A stretch of 64,000 nt of DNA from Rhodopirellula europaea 6C. GTDB taxonomy: Bacteria; Planctomycetota; Planctomycetia; Pirellulales; Pirellulaceae. The notes below the pieces were generated by a model that was given only the letters and a program-made list of their open reading frames with translations, ran no database searches and was not told the DNA's origin. Location: the NCBI RefSeq assembly GCF_000338295.1, contig NZ_ANMO01000094.1:1-64000 (forward strand). Direction: 5' to 3'. The position numbers were made by a program, and so were the translations under genes. Below, piece by piece: positions 38,401 to 46,700 of this stretch (the first letter of the stretch is position 1; each line of letters opens with the position of its first letter).

Positions 38401-41225
38401 ACCGAGAACGCTATTCAGTCGATTCGATCGACGCGGTGATTCAACAACCGATTCGTTTGAAACACGTTCAAGTCGCCAATGAAATCCCAATGGCCCAAAT
38501 CCGCCATGTGGGGCTGGATCAAGAAACCGGGCAGCAGCTCCAAAACACCCGCTGGAATCAGGATGCAACCCAGGCACGCGAACGTTTGGACAACCGACGT
38601 TGGAAAAACCAACTTCCGGTATCGGCCGCCATTCCTATCGAATCCATTCTGACGACTTATCGATCGGCGTGGAACGATCTTGATCCGCTGATGGAAGAAG
38701 CTCGTGCATTCCTTCGCGGCCTGACTCCGAGCTTGTCGGATCAAGCACGCGAGGCAGCCGAGGAAGCCAAGCAACAAAGCGAGACGATCGAAGAAGACCA
38801 AACCAAACGCCCCGATTCACCCGAGCAAGTCGCAGCAGACGCGGAATCGAAATTCGATGAATTGAAGGAACAAATCGGCGCGGTCGCTGAACAGCTCGCC
38901 GACCGAGCCAACAACGCGGACTATTCAAAAGCAGATGAGGCCCAGGTCGCTCGCGATGCGGACCAAGCGATAGCCGCCATCGAAGAACGAACCGAAAAAG
39001 TTGCCAGCCAGCTTCGCGAGAATCAACCCGACGAAGCAGCCGAATCGTTGAGCGATCTATCCAAAACGCTCGACGCCATCGCGGATCACTTTGAGGCAGT
39101 CGACTCGGACGAAGACACCTCGGCGACTCGCGAAGCTCTCAACGAAATGTCTCCGGCCTCCGAGTCCGTCTCGCCCATGGACAACCAGTTCGACGCGGCG
39201 GAATCGGTTGCGAAGGCCAATCAAATGACTCCGGAGCAATTGCTCGAACAGCTCAAAAAGAAGCTCCTCACCGACCAACCGATGCAGGAATCTTTGCAAG
39301 ACATCACCGAGAAAACGATTCGCGCCGCGGAACAAATGATTCGCGAAGCGGCGACCGAAGAAACCAGCTTGCGTCGCAACTTGGAACGGTCCGACGCCGA
39401 GTTCTCTGAACAGAAGCGGATCGCTCGCAACGAATTGCGTTCGCTGTCGGATCGCACAAACGCCGTCCGCGATCATCTTCTCGCAATGGCGGAGCAGGCC
39501 AGCGGTTGGTCGAACGAAAGTGCGACTCAACAAAAAATTCAACAACTTCGCCAGCAGCTGTCGTCAGCGACGCAGAGAGCCAACGATGTCCAGCGTGACG
39601 ATGCGTTGTTGGAAGAACTGCAAGACGCGAACGAATCACTTCGCGATGCCGTGGAAGACGCGGCAAAACAGACATCCAAGATCAACGAAAAAGCACAGAA
39701 GTCGCAGAAGAATGCGTTGCACAACAACGAACAATCGCGAACCAAGGCCGCTCGGCAATTGGAGGCGATCCAGCGACGTGGCAAAAACCAATACCTGCAG
39801 TCACTGCAAAGGGCAAACCAGCAATGGAGCCGCAACGTGGAAGAGGCGGGACGCCGCATTCAGCAAGCACAGAAACAAGAACGCAACGCTCAGAACAGTT
39901 TGGATCGAGCCCAAGACAAACTGAAGAAACAACCCGACGACGAGTCAGCCAAACAGGAGGTGGCGGAGAAGCGAGCTCAGGTCGAAAACGCCCGAAAGGG
40001 CGCCGAGGCAGCCAAACAAACTCGCGACTTGGCACGCAAATCAGAAACCGAAGCCAAGCAACGATTCGAAAAGGCTCGCAATCGCATGGTCGCCAACTTG
40101 GACGCCGAAAACCCTGCGGCCGAAATGCTTTCGCGAGTCACTCAACAAGCAACCGAAGAGCTTCAAGACCTAGCCACCTCACTCGATTCCGTCCAAGAAT
40201 CACTGTCGATGGAAGACTCTTTGAGTTCACCTGAATCAGCCAACAAGGCCTTGGCCGACCAGCAAAATCGTCTCCAGCAATCCGTCGCGATGGCAGCCGA
40301 AGAACTTCGACGAGCAGCACGGCACGAAGAGCGACTCGGCAACGCAACGTCGGCCGAGAAACTGAACGATGTCGCGAAAGACGTTGAGTCGGTCAATGAG
40401 CAACCGATGAGCGTCGCACAACAATCGCTGCAAGCAGGGAAGGCCGAACAAGCGAACCAACAACTTGCCGACGCTGCCGCTCAACTGCGAAAAACGGCTG
40501 ACTCTCTTGCTCAGCAGAACACCGACGCATCGGCCGATGAAAACCAATCCGAAGAGGCCTCCGACGGCGAACCTTCGTCGCCTCAAAGCGAAAAGCTCGC
40601 CAAAACGCTTGACGAATTGGATCGTGCTCTCAATTCGCCACCGCCAGAGATGGGAGACAACCAATCGGAATCGAGCGAATCCCAATCGTCGCAATCGCAA
40701 TCAGATTCCGAGAACCAGCCTTCCGATCAATCCTCAGAAGGTCAATCCTCTGAGGGTTCGCCCGGCCAGCCCCAATCGGACGCGTCTTCCAGCCAACAGC
40801 CGAATTCGCAATCAGGTTCCAACCAACCGGAGACTTCCGGGCAAGCTTCTTCCACGTTGGCCGAAGCTGCTCAACAAGCCATCCGCAATCTGGCTCAGCA
40901 AAGACAGCGACAACTGCAGCAGATTGCTCAGGCGGGCGATCCATCTCAACCGTCTGACCAGAAATCATCGCAACAAAGCAGCTCCCAAGCGAACAACCCA
41001 GCAAACGACTATTCACAGTCACAGGACAATTCGTTGATTGACGCGAGTGACTGGAACATCGCTGACGGGGACTGGGGCGAACTGCGTGAACGCCAGACCG
41101 ATGAAGTCATTCAGGATCGAAAGGTTCGTATCCCGATGACGTATCGCAAAGCTGTCCAGGCCTACTTCGAAGCCGTCTCTGCCGAAGCTGCAAAGACCAC
41201 CTCCTCCAAATCATCGGGCAGGTGA
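35433..41225 (+). CDS. Giant DUF4175-type membrane coiled-coil protein
   Basis: A 1930-residue protein, fourth in the operon, with 4-base overlaps on both sides. Two or three N-terminal helices (about 40-90 and 170-190) are followed by a beta-rich extracytoplasmic part (about 200-530) as in DUF4175 proteins. The second half is very long heptad-rich coiled coil, for example 1090-1700, with many Gln/Glu/Ala. Residues about 1735-1800 are a Ser/Gln-rich low-complexity linker. The end ('LRERQTDEVIQDRKVRIPMTYRKAVQAYFEAVSAEA') matches the conserved tail of this planctomycete family. It could span the periplasm; the function is unknown. Confidence 0.85.
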   Translation: MSEVPYGMTGQFPASNHQTPSEMLPATREALRVFARRRATLQFCRGIAMGATALIAGVVLLALVDHFARPTTLPRILLSLLAYAVAGWVAYRNGIASAFQSSPSEVAGSFEVAQTKLRGQVLSAVELSEIDHLNGSPDFRRKLQTHVANQLSGIEVRHLLPWKLIQSATLMLFGLVVVIASLGLISTLELPRRFARVLLPIAPIQRASLTKIHLIQPNPPSAMVAEGDLVGVVAEIGRLGRSEVWLEIRDDAGEERLRMVRRSTDDQSQIDSNDTELPTYSANLPVQQTPVDYRILAGDAETLWYTLTPQPRPRATSFEKEYQYPTHLKLPNETVTEDHGDLTAFVGTKVTMKVSFDQPVRDAEMRFSSRGTGLALSPNPSNEHQFEITVPISTPGSYRLDAVGSDTGLNNPFSPRYTIDPVIDRNPIAMWDDSTPRRQIVSPAAVLSLVGHLEDDVPMDHVIQQILLEGEGVTEIKKSLDTPSRSARVELEWDLARFDGREKPDVTLPSGSRLKTRLIAVDRSGHRGQSNWIDIFIARSDFDPDRHQDLIEHQDLSRQITSWFEELNLIGQGMQTSMKEAIDSPDTTSFLLEADLSDQIQSLRNQWESISGFDNEDSTVAPTNKSPISIRKRLTLLSDPVLIDQWSQLDSAANFALQQLSFHYQAWQQVGKQLPGKEFAPERKRLAGSHVGDVRSIVNLTSRSIDFTKAILAIDLAKGVSRDMQTIQNSAKMLGDIAANVPLTRLPGQSELINQQLLQVSQLLKSMEPDLPENVNGSHENVHRFIDDRTRMISDGRDRLKTSQDGSAEAPFRHTMRQLANDIESLRNQSLFNGNINNQIAAATTEFTAEPLGWAGQLRSLNRTGKQWLDQTKKSASLEERGDSNDLTESRNIERLHSEHFQRLHDAILERLDRLERVEEARSDAQVIASADLDLITRTMNAIMSEGFVPPESSNLDAVAFFDKVYKAVMTLDAGNKLHRLEKQLQFVANRERYSVDSIDAVIQQPIRLKHVQVANEIPMAQIRHVGLDQETGQQLQNTRWNQDATQARERLDNRRWKNQLPVSAAIPIESILTTYRSAWNDLDPLMEEARAFLRGLTPSLSDQAREAAEEAKQQSETIEEDQTKRPDSPEQVAADAESKFDELKEQIGAVAEQLADRANNADYSKADEAQVARDADQAIAAIEERTEKVASQLRENQPDEAAESLSDLSKTLDAIADHFEAVDSDEDTSATREALNEMSPASESVSPMDNQFDAAESVAKANQMTPEQLLEQLKKKLLTDQPMQESLQDITEKTIRAAEQMIREAATEETSLRRNLERSDAEFSEQKRIARNELRSLSDRTNAVRDHLLAMAEQASGWSNESATQQKIQQLRQQLSSATQRANDVQRDDALLEELQDANESLRDAVEDAAKQTSKINEKAQKSQKNALHNNEQSRTKAARQLEAIQRRGKNQYLQSLQRANQQWSRNVEEAGRRIQQAQKQERNAQNSLDRAQDKLKKQPDDESAKQEVAEKRAQVENARKGAEAAKQTRDLARKSETEAKQRFEKARNRMVANLDAENPAAEMLSRVTQQATEELQDLATSLDSVQESLSMEDSLSSPESANKALADQQNRLQQSVAMAAEELRRAARHEERLGNATSAEKLNDVAKDVESVNEQPMSVAQQSLQAGKAEQANQQLADAAAQLRKTADSLAQQNTDASADENQSEEASDGEPSSPQSEKLAKTLDELDRALNSPPPEMGDNQSESSESQSSQSQSDSENQPSDQSSEGQSSEGSPGQPQSDASSSQQPNSQSGSNQPETSGQASSTLAEAAQQAIRNLAQQRQRQLQQIAQAGDPSQPSDQKSSQQSSSQANNPANDYSQSQDNSLIDASDWNIADGDWGELRERQTDEVIQDRKVRIPMTYRKAVQAYFEAVSAEAAKTTSSKSSGR

Positions 41226-42373
41226 TTGCTATGCACTCCACCAAACGCAACCATCTGGACCGCAGGGCTTGGCTGAACCACCTACTTGCAGGAACCGGTA
41301 TCGCGTGTTCGAGCTTGCTGGACTCAAACACATCGTCATTCGGCAGAAAAACCTTCGCCGAAGAAGATCTGACAGACCTCTATGTTGACGATGCGATTGA
41401 CCAATCCGTGGACCGAGGCGTCAAGTTCCTCCTGCGATTACAGAAAGACGATGGCTCTATCGCGGACCGCGGTACCGCGACCGCAATGACATCGCTCGTC
41501 ATCATGGCGTTGGCTTCGGTGGGAACCATTCCCGAACCGGGCACTCCGGAAGGGCGAGCGATGAGCCGAGCGATTGAATTTGTGCTGCAGCCTCGCAACC
41601 AAACCAAAGGCTACTTTGGACATCACGATGGATCGCGGATGTACGGGCACGGCATCACCACACTGATGCTGACTGAGATTTTGGGAATGGGTGCGACCAT
41701 CGACCAAAACGCACGCATCCACAACGCGCTCGTGCAGGCCATCCAAGTCATCTTGAAGTCACAAGCGGTTCGCAAACCGCAACGACTGCAGGGTGGATGG
41801 CGATACAAACCCGACTCCAGAGATTCCGACTTGTCGGTTTCGGTTTGGCAAGTCATGGCATTGCGATCGGCAAAGAACGACGGATTGGATGTTCCCGCAG
41901 AAGCCATCGATTTCGCAGTCGAATACTTGCAAGAATCCTACACCTCACCGCTCGATAAAAATGGCCAACCTCGTGAAAAGGTTGGTGGTTTTGCTTATAC
42001 ACCGGGCACCCATCACCCCGCTTTCACGATGACCGCGGCTGGGTTGTTAGCCATGCAGACCTGCGGCCGCTACGACTCGCCGCTGGTGGGAGGCTCCGCC
42101 GCGTGGTTGCTCGAACACCCGCCACGGACGAATGAACGATTCTTTTTCTACGGCATGTACTATTACGCCCAAGGCATGCACCAAGTCGGTGGAGAAGCCG
42201 CGGAAACAGCGGCCAAGTTGGTTCCCGAACTGCTGCTGAGACTGCAAGCGGACAACGGGTCGTGGGTCAGCCACCAGGGCGAAGAACGCAACGTGGGCGT
42301 TGCCTACGCGACTTCTTTGGCGATCCTCAGCCTCAGTGTTCGCTATCACTACCTACCGATTTATCAACGCTGA
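41222..42373 (+). CDS. Prenyltransferase/squalene-oxidase repeat protein
   Basis: A 383-residue exported protein closing the Bat-type operon. A GTG overlaps the previous stop; an ATG three codons later is an alternative. The N-terminus has a Tat-like signal (RRAWLNHLLAGTGIACSSLL). Terpene-cyclase-like alpha-toroid repeats follow: 'RGVKFLLRLQKDDGSI', 'QGGWRYKPDSRDSDLSVSVWQVMALRSAK', 'LLAMQTCGRYDSPLVGGSAAWLLEHP' and 'LRLQADNGSWVSHQGEERNVGVAYATSLAILSLSV'. The acidic catalytic motif of real cyclases is not evident, so a binding rather than cyclase role is likely. Confidence 0.87.
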   Translation: MIAMHSTKRNHLDRRAWLNHLLAGTGIACSSLLDSNTSSFGRKTFAEEDLTDLYVDDAIDQSVDRGVKFLLRLQKDDGSIADRGTATAMTSLVIMALASVGTIPEPGTPEGRAMSRAIEFVLQPRNQTKGYFGHHDGSRMYGHGITTLMLTEILGMGATIDQNARIHNALVQAIQVILKSQAVRKPQRLQGGWRYKPDSRDSDLSVSVWQVMALRSAKNDGLDVPAEAIDFAVEYLQESYTSPLDKNGQPREKVGGFAYTPGTHHPAFTMTAAGLLAMQTCGRYDSPLVGGSAAWLLEHPPRTNERFFFYGMYYYAQGMHQVGGEAAETAAKLVPELLLRLQADNGSWVSHQGEERNVGVAYATSLAILSLSVRYHYLPIYQR

Positions 42374-42491
42374 TCGTTGGAGAGTCCCGTCATTTGGGGC
42401 CATCAAACTCGTCTGGCAACTGGCAAAGAGCCTTTTCACGCCGAATCGCGGCTTGGTTTTTAGGCGTCGAAATCCAAGCGACCGAATTGGA

Positions 42492-42520
42492 TTGACAATC
42501 GGATGCGACGCAGGAATACT
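42492..42520 (+). promoter_or_regulatory. Sigma70-type promoter
   Basis: A perfect -35 TTGACA (42492-42497), a 17-base spacer and -10 AATACT (42515-42520). It sits 16 bases before the riboswitch aptamer, so the RNA would start close to its 5' edge. This is the most consensus-like promoter I noticed in the window. Confidence 0.7.
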
Positions 42521-42536
42521 ACCGGCAACGTTACGT

Positions 42537-42640
42537 GGTGCCGGTGTTCCAAAGCTTGGATCACTGGAAACAGGGAACTTCGGTGAGATTCCGAGACGGC
42601 CCGGCCGCTGTATCCGACGCGAAGCTGCTGACTTGGCATC
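42537..42640 (+). promoter_or_regulatory. Cobalamin-type riboswitch aptamer
   Basis: Conserved core pieces occur in the right order: CAGGGAACTTCGGTGAGATT (P4/P5 region with GGGAA and GGTGAGATTCC), then GACGGCCCGGCCGCTGT (matching the CGGTCCCGCAACTGT block), and the B12 box CTGCTGACTTGGC. GGTGCC (42537-42542) pairs with GGCATC (42635-42640) to close the structure. A further 7-base complementarity, GCTTGGA (42554-42560) with TCCAAGC (42642-42648), may belong to the expression platform. A short form of the family, expected to repress the downstream operon when B12 is present. Confidence 0.85.
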
Positions 42641-42911
42641 TTCCAAGCAAACATTCCTCTTGTGCCATTGTCATTGATCGGAATTATCCGTGACGGACGA
42701 GAAGGCGAGCGTTTGCGAGTTTGCGTCGGGAGTCAGAAGACCTACCACGAAACGGACACTATGTGATCTTCTTGGGCGAGATCGGTGTCGAGGCGAAATC
42801 CTTTTTTCGCTTGGCTGTTTCGTTGAATCCCAGTTCGAATTCTGAAGGCAACTTCCGCGCGGGTCCATCTCGTTCGGTAAGCACAGAGTCGGACTGACAC
42901 GATCGCTTCGC

Positions 42912-43727
42912 ATGGTCCCGTCCGCTCAAAAGCATTGCCACCGCTATCGCTGCGTTTCCGCCCGTGGTTTCACCTTGGTCGAATTGCTGGTTGTGATCGC
43001 CATCATTGGCGTCTTGGTTGGCTTGTTGCTTCCCGCCGTCCAAGCGGCTCGCGAAGCCATGCGGCGTGCGTCCTGTCAAAACAATTTGCATCAAATCGGT
43101 TTGGCTCTGCACAACTACCATGCGGCCCACAACAAGTTTCCGCCCGGCGCAATCGAGGTGCGACCTCAATTCCCAAACGGAAAGCAATTGGCGTGGTCTG
43201 CGTTCGTTCTGCCGTTCATGGAACAGTCGGGCCTGCATGAACAGATCGATTTCAAGTTGGCGTTTGATGCGCCAGAAAACGAACCTGCCGCGGCGACCGT
43301 CTTGCCGGGATTTCTTTGCCCGAGCACACCTCGCTCCGACGGATTGATGCAGGGACGTGGAGCCTCCGACTACGGCGGAATCTACGGCCAACGCATCACC
43401 GGCCGCAACGATCCTCCCAATGGAATGATGCTTCACGACCGAGCTCTCGCGATGCGAGATGTTTTGGACGGAAGCTCTCATACCGTGATGATTTCAGAAG
43501 ACGCGGCCTTTCCCGATGGGCAGTGGATCAACGGACGCAACTTGTTTGACCAAGCGTTCCCGATCAACAAAGCACCCAAATTCGAAAACGACATGCGTAG
43601 CTTTCACGTCGGTGGCGTGATGATCCTCCGCACGGACAGTTCGGTCACCTTTCTGACTGAACAACTCGATCTGCAAATCCTGGCCGCGCTCTGCACGCGA
43701 GCCGGACACGATGACGCCACCCTGTAA
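42912..43727 (+). CDS. DUF1559 pseudopilin-like protein
   Basis: A 271-residue protein with a type IV pilin/pseudopilin N-terminus: a short leader, a G/F cleavage site and 'GFTLVELLVVIAIIGVLVGLLLPAVQAAREAMRRASC'. Then come the DUF1559 features 'CQNNLHQIGLALHNYHAAHNKFPPGA', 'WSAFVLPFMEQSGL', 'FLCPSTP' and 'VLDGSSHTVMISE', with the C-terminal 'FHVGGVMILRTDSSVTFL'. It is probably processed by prepilin peptidase and surface- or envelope-associated. First gene after the B12 riboswitch; the next starts 33 bases later. Confidence 0.93.
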   Translation: MVPSAQKHCHRYRCVSARGFTLVELLVVIAIIGVLVGLLLPAVQAAREAMRRASCQNNLHQIGLALHNYHAAHNKFPPGAIEVRPQFPNGKQLAWSAFVLPFMEQSGLHEQIDFKLAFDAPENEPAAATVLPGFLCPSTPRSDGLMQGRGASDYGGIYGQRITGRNDPPNGMMLHDRALAMRDVLDGSSHTVMISEDAAFPDGQWINGRNLFDQAFPINKAPKFENDMRSFHVGGVMILRTDSSVTFLTEQLDLQILAALCTRAGHDDATL

Positions 43728-43760
43728 AACACCATTGAATCAATTCTTTCCGGATCTGCC

Positions 43761-46700
43761 GTGAACCCTTTCAAATCAACCCGCTTTGCTCGTCGGCACC
43801 AACTGCATCTGGCCATCGAGAACCTCGAATCACGTCAACTTCTTGCCGCCGGACCTTACGCTCCCGCCGCAAACGAAGTTGGCTCGACCGCAATTGATCG
43901 AGAATCACCTTCGATCGTTGGTTGGGCGACCGGAGTCGCGGAATACAACGCGGGTGCAGAAGTGGACGCTGTTTGGCAGGACACATCAAAAGCCCTCGGT
44001 CCGGCGGAAGGTCAATCGGGAAGCATCGTATCGCTGGGACGATCTGGTTCACTCACGTTGACGTTCGACGATCCCATTCGAGACGGCCTGGGGTTTGACT
44101 TTGCCGTGTTTGAGAACTCGTTCTCCGATACCTTCCTCGAACTGGGCTACGTGGAGGTCTCGTCAGACGGAGTCAACTTCGTTCGCTTCGAGAGCGACTC
44201 TCGCACCGACTCGGCTGTCTCCGCATTTGGTTCGCTTGATCCAACCAACCTGAATAATCTGGCGGGCAAGTATCGAGGCGGATTCGGCACACCGTTTGAC
44301 CTGCAAGAACTTCGCGGCACCGCCGGTCTCGATGTCACCGCCATCACGCATGTGAAGTTGGTCGACATCTTTGGCGACGGATCATCGCTCGATGGACAAG
44401 GTGACCCAATCTACGACCCAACTCCGACCGTTGGCAGCGCGGGACTGGATGTCGATGGCGTCGCGGTATTGAACGCGAAAGAGACCGGCGCCGCGACAGT
44501 CGACTTCGAAACATTGGGGGCCTCGCTGGGTGCATCGGTCTTCTCCAACCAAGCACCTGATGGTTTCGAAGAAGAAGAATTGCTGCTCAACAACGACTTT
44601 GACGCCTTGTACGGAAGCTGGCAGGGATGGTCAATCTCCAAAGCAATCGACACCACCACTGCTGGATTCTCCAATCAATACAGTGCCATTACGGGCGTAG
44701 GACACGACGGCTCGGACAGCTATGCGGTTGGGTTCTACTCGGAATACGCCGAGGCCGAGAACCGTCCCACCATTCAATTGGATCCCGAAGTGGGATCGCA
44801 GTTTGATTCGCTGTGGATCACCAACACAACCTACGCGGCTCTTTCGATGAGAGACGGTGATCAATTCGCAAAAAAGTTTGGTGGTGCCAGCGGCACGGAC
44901 CCTGATTTCTTCGAAGTTGACATTCATGGACTCAACGCAGCGGGCGATTCCATCGGCATCGTGACTGTTGCTCTCGCAGACTTCCGTTTCGCGAATTCTG
45001 CTGACGATTTCATCGTGGACGAATGGGTTCATGTCGACCTGTCCTCTCTACAAAACGCTCAAGCACTTCAATTTCAAGTTCGATCATCTGACGTCGGCGA
45101 CTTCGGAATCAACACGCCAACCTATTTCGCTGTTGACGACGTGGTCTTGCGACGGCCTCAGGTTGCTTTGGATTTGGCGGGCACCGATCTCTTAGAGTCT
45201 GAATCGATGACCGGCCGCGTCTCGCGACCATCACTGGACAGCAGTTCGCCGATGACGGTTTCGATCGCCAACTCGGACAGCTCACTGGCCAGCCTTCCCG
45301 CCCAAATCACGATTCCGGCGGGAGCCGACTACGCCGAATTCACTGTCGCGACTATCGACGACGAGCTGGCCGGACCGGACCAGCAAATCAGCCTGACCGC
45401 CACCGCGGACTTGCAAGCCCCGCGGATTCGCGAGCTGAACATTCTCGACGACGATGCGACTGGACTGGCATTTTCGAGCGACTCCATTCAGCAAACTGAG
45501 GGTGAGTCCGCGACCACACTCACGCTTCGCCGAAACGATTTAGACCTATCTGCCCCGCTGGCCGTCTCGCTTTCCGTGACGCCCGAGTCTCGGCTGAACT
45601 ACCCCGCATCGGTTAGCTTCCCGGCTGGCCAACGTGAGGTTTCAGTCACGGTCTCGATCACAGACGATGCCAAACATTCGCCGACTCAGACCATCGAACT
45701 GGTCGCCAGTGCGGATGGTCGCGCCGATTCAGTGGTCGCCGTGGAACTACTCGACGATGATTTGCGAGCGTTGACCACCACCGCACCTTCCGCTTCCTTG
45801 AACGAAGCCAATCCGGACCAAACCATCACCGCGATCATCCGTCGCAATGATGCATCGCTTGACGATCCGATGACGGTCTCACTGACCAACCCAAACCCAA
45901 GTTTGCTGACGATGCCATCGTCGGTCGTAATTCCATCGGGCTTTGATTCCGTCGAAGTATCGATCGGTGTCCTCGACAACGACATCGTGAACACCGGCAG
46001 CACCTTCACTGTTGTTGCCACTCACGCGAACGCTACAAACGCCGATTTCGATGTCACGGTGGTCGACGATGAAGAACCCACCTTCGAGCTGGTTCTTCTC
46101 GATTCAAACAGCGACACACTCGACCAAGTAACGGAAGGCCAATCCGTCCGACTGTCTGTTACTCGACCAGCTGCGAACGTCGACGAAACCATCACGGTGA
46201 CGCTCAGCCAATCGCTGAATGATCGAGTCGATGGACCGCTCGAAGTCACCATTCCCGCCGGTGCATCTTCAGCTGAAGTGACATGGACCGTGGAAGCAGA
46301 CCAGACTCTGACGGGCAATTTGGACTGGGTCATCGAAGCAAGCACACCGGGCTATGGAACCGCGAGACTGGAAACAGTCGTGATCGATGCCGATTCGCCG
46401 ACACTGGCTTTGGTGGGTCCAACCGAGTCGCTCTCAGAGTCCAACGCAATATCGATCGGCGACTTCGAGTCATTTGGGCAATCTTTGGCAACCGGTGAAT
46501 TCATCAACAACGCCGGTCCATCGGGCATGTTCGTCAATGGCGACCTCACCTTTGGAAACTCGTTCAGCAATGCCTTCGGCTTTGACAGTTGGTCCGGTTT
46601 CGCGATCAGTCGTGGATCGGACACGACAACGCCAGGCTTTTTCAATCAGTATTCCGCGATCACAGGCGAAGGTGATCGCGAATCGAACACCTACGCCATC

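Larger units (their letters stand above)
42374..42911 (+). other. Leader region before the DUF1559 gene
   Basis: Contains a near-consensus promoter (42492-42520) and a cobalamin-type riboswitch aptamer (42537-42640). From 42641 to 42911 (about 270 bases) I find no strong terminator. A GTG-initiated 51-codon frame starting near 42690 is too weak to call. Confidence 0.6.

Noticed and set aside
40660-40860. Ser/Gln-rich repeats as a possible tandem DNA repeat or CRISPR-like array
   Set aside because: The repeats are irregular, in frame and inside the coding sequence of the DUF4175 protein. No CRISPR-type repeat-spacer pattern exists anywhere in the window.
42690-42845. GTG-initiated 51-codon frame between the B12 riboswitch and the DUF1559 gene
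   Set aside because: No ribosome-binding site, no recognisable sequence and a composition unlike the neighbours; probably untranslated leader.
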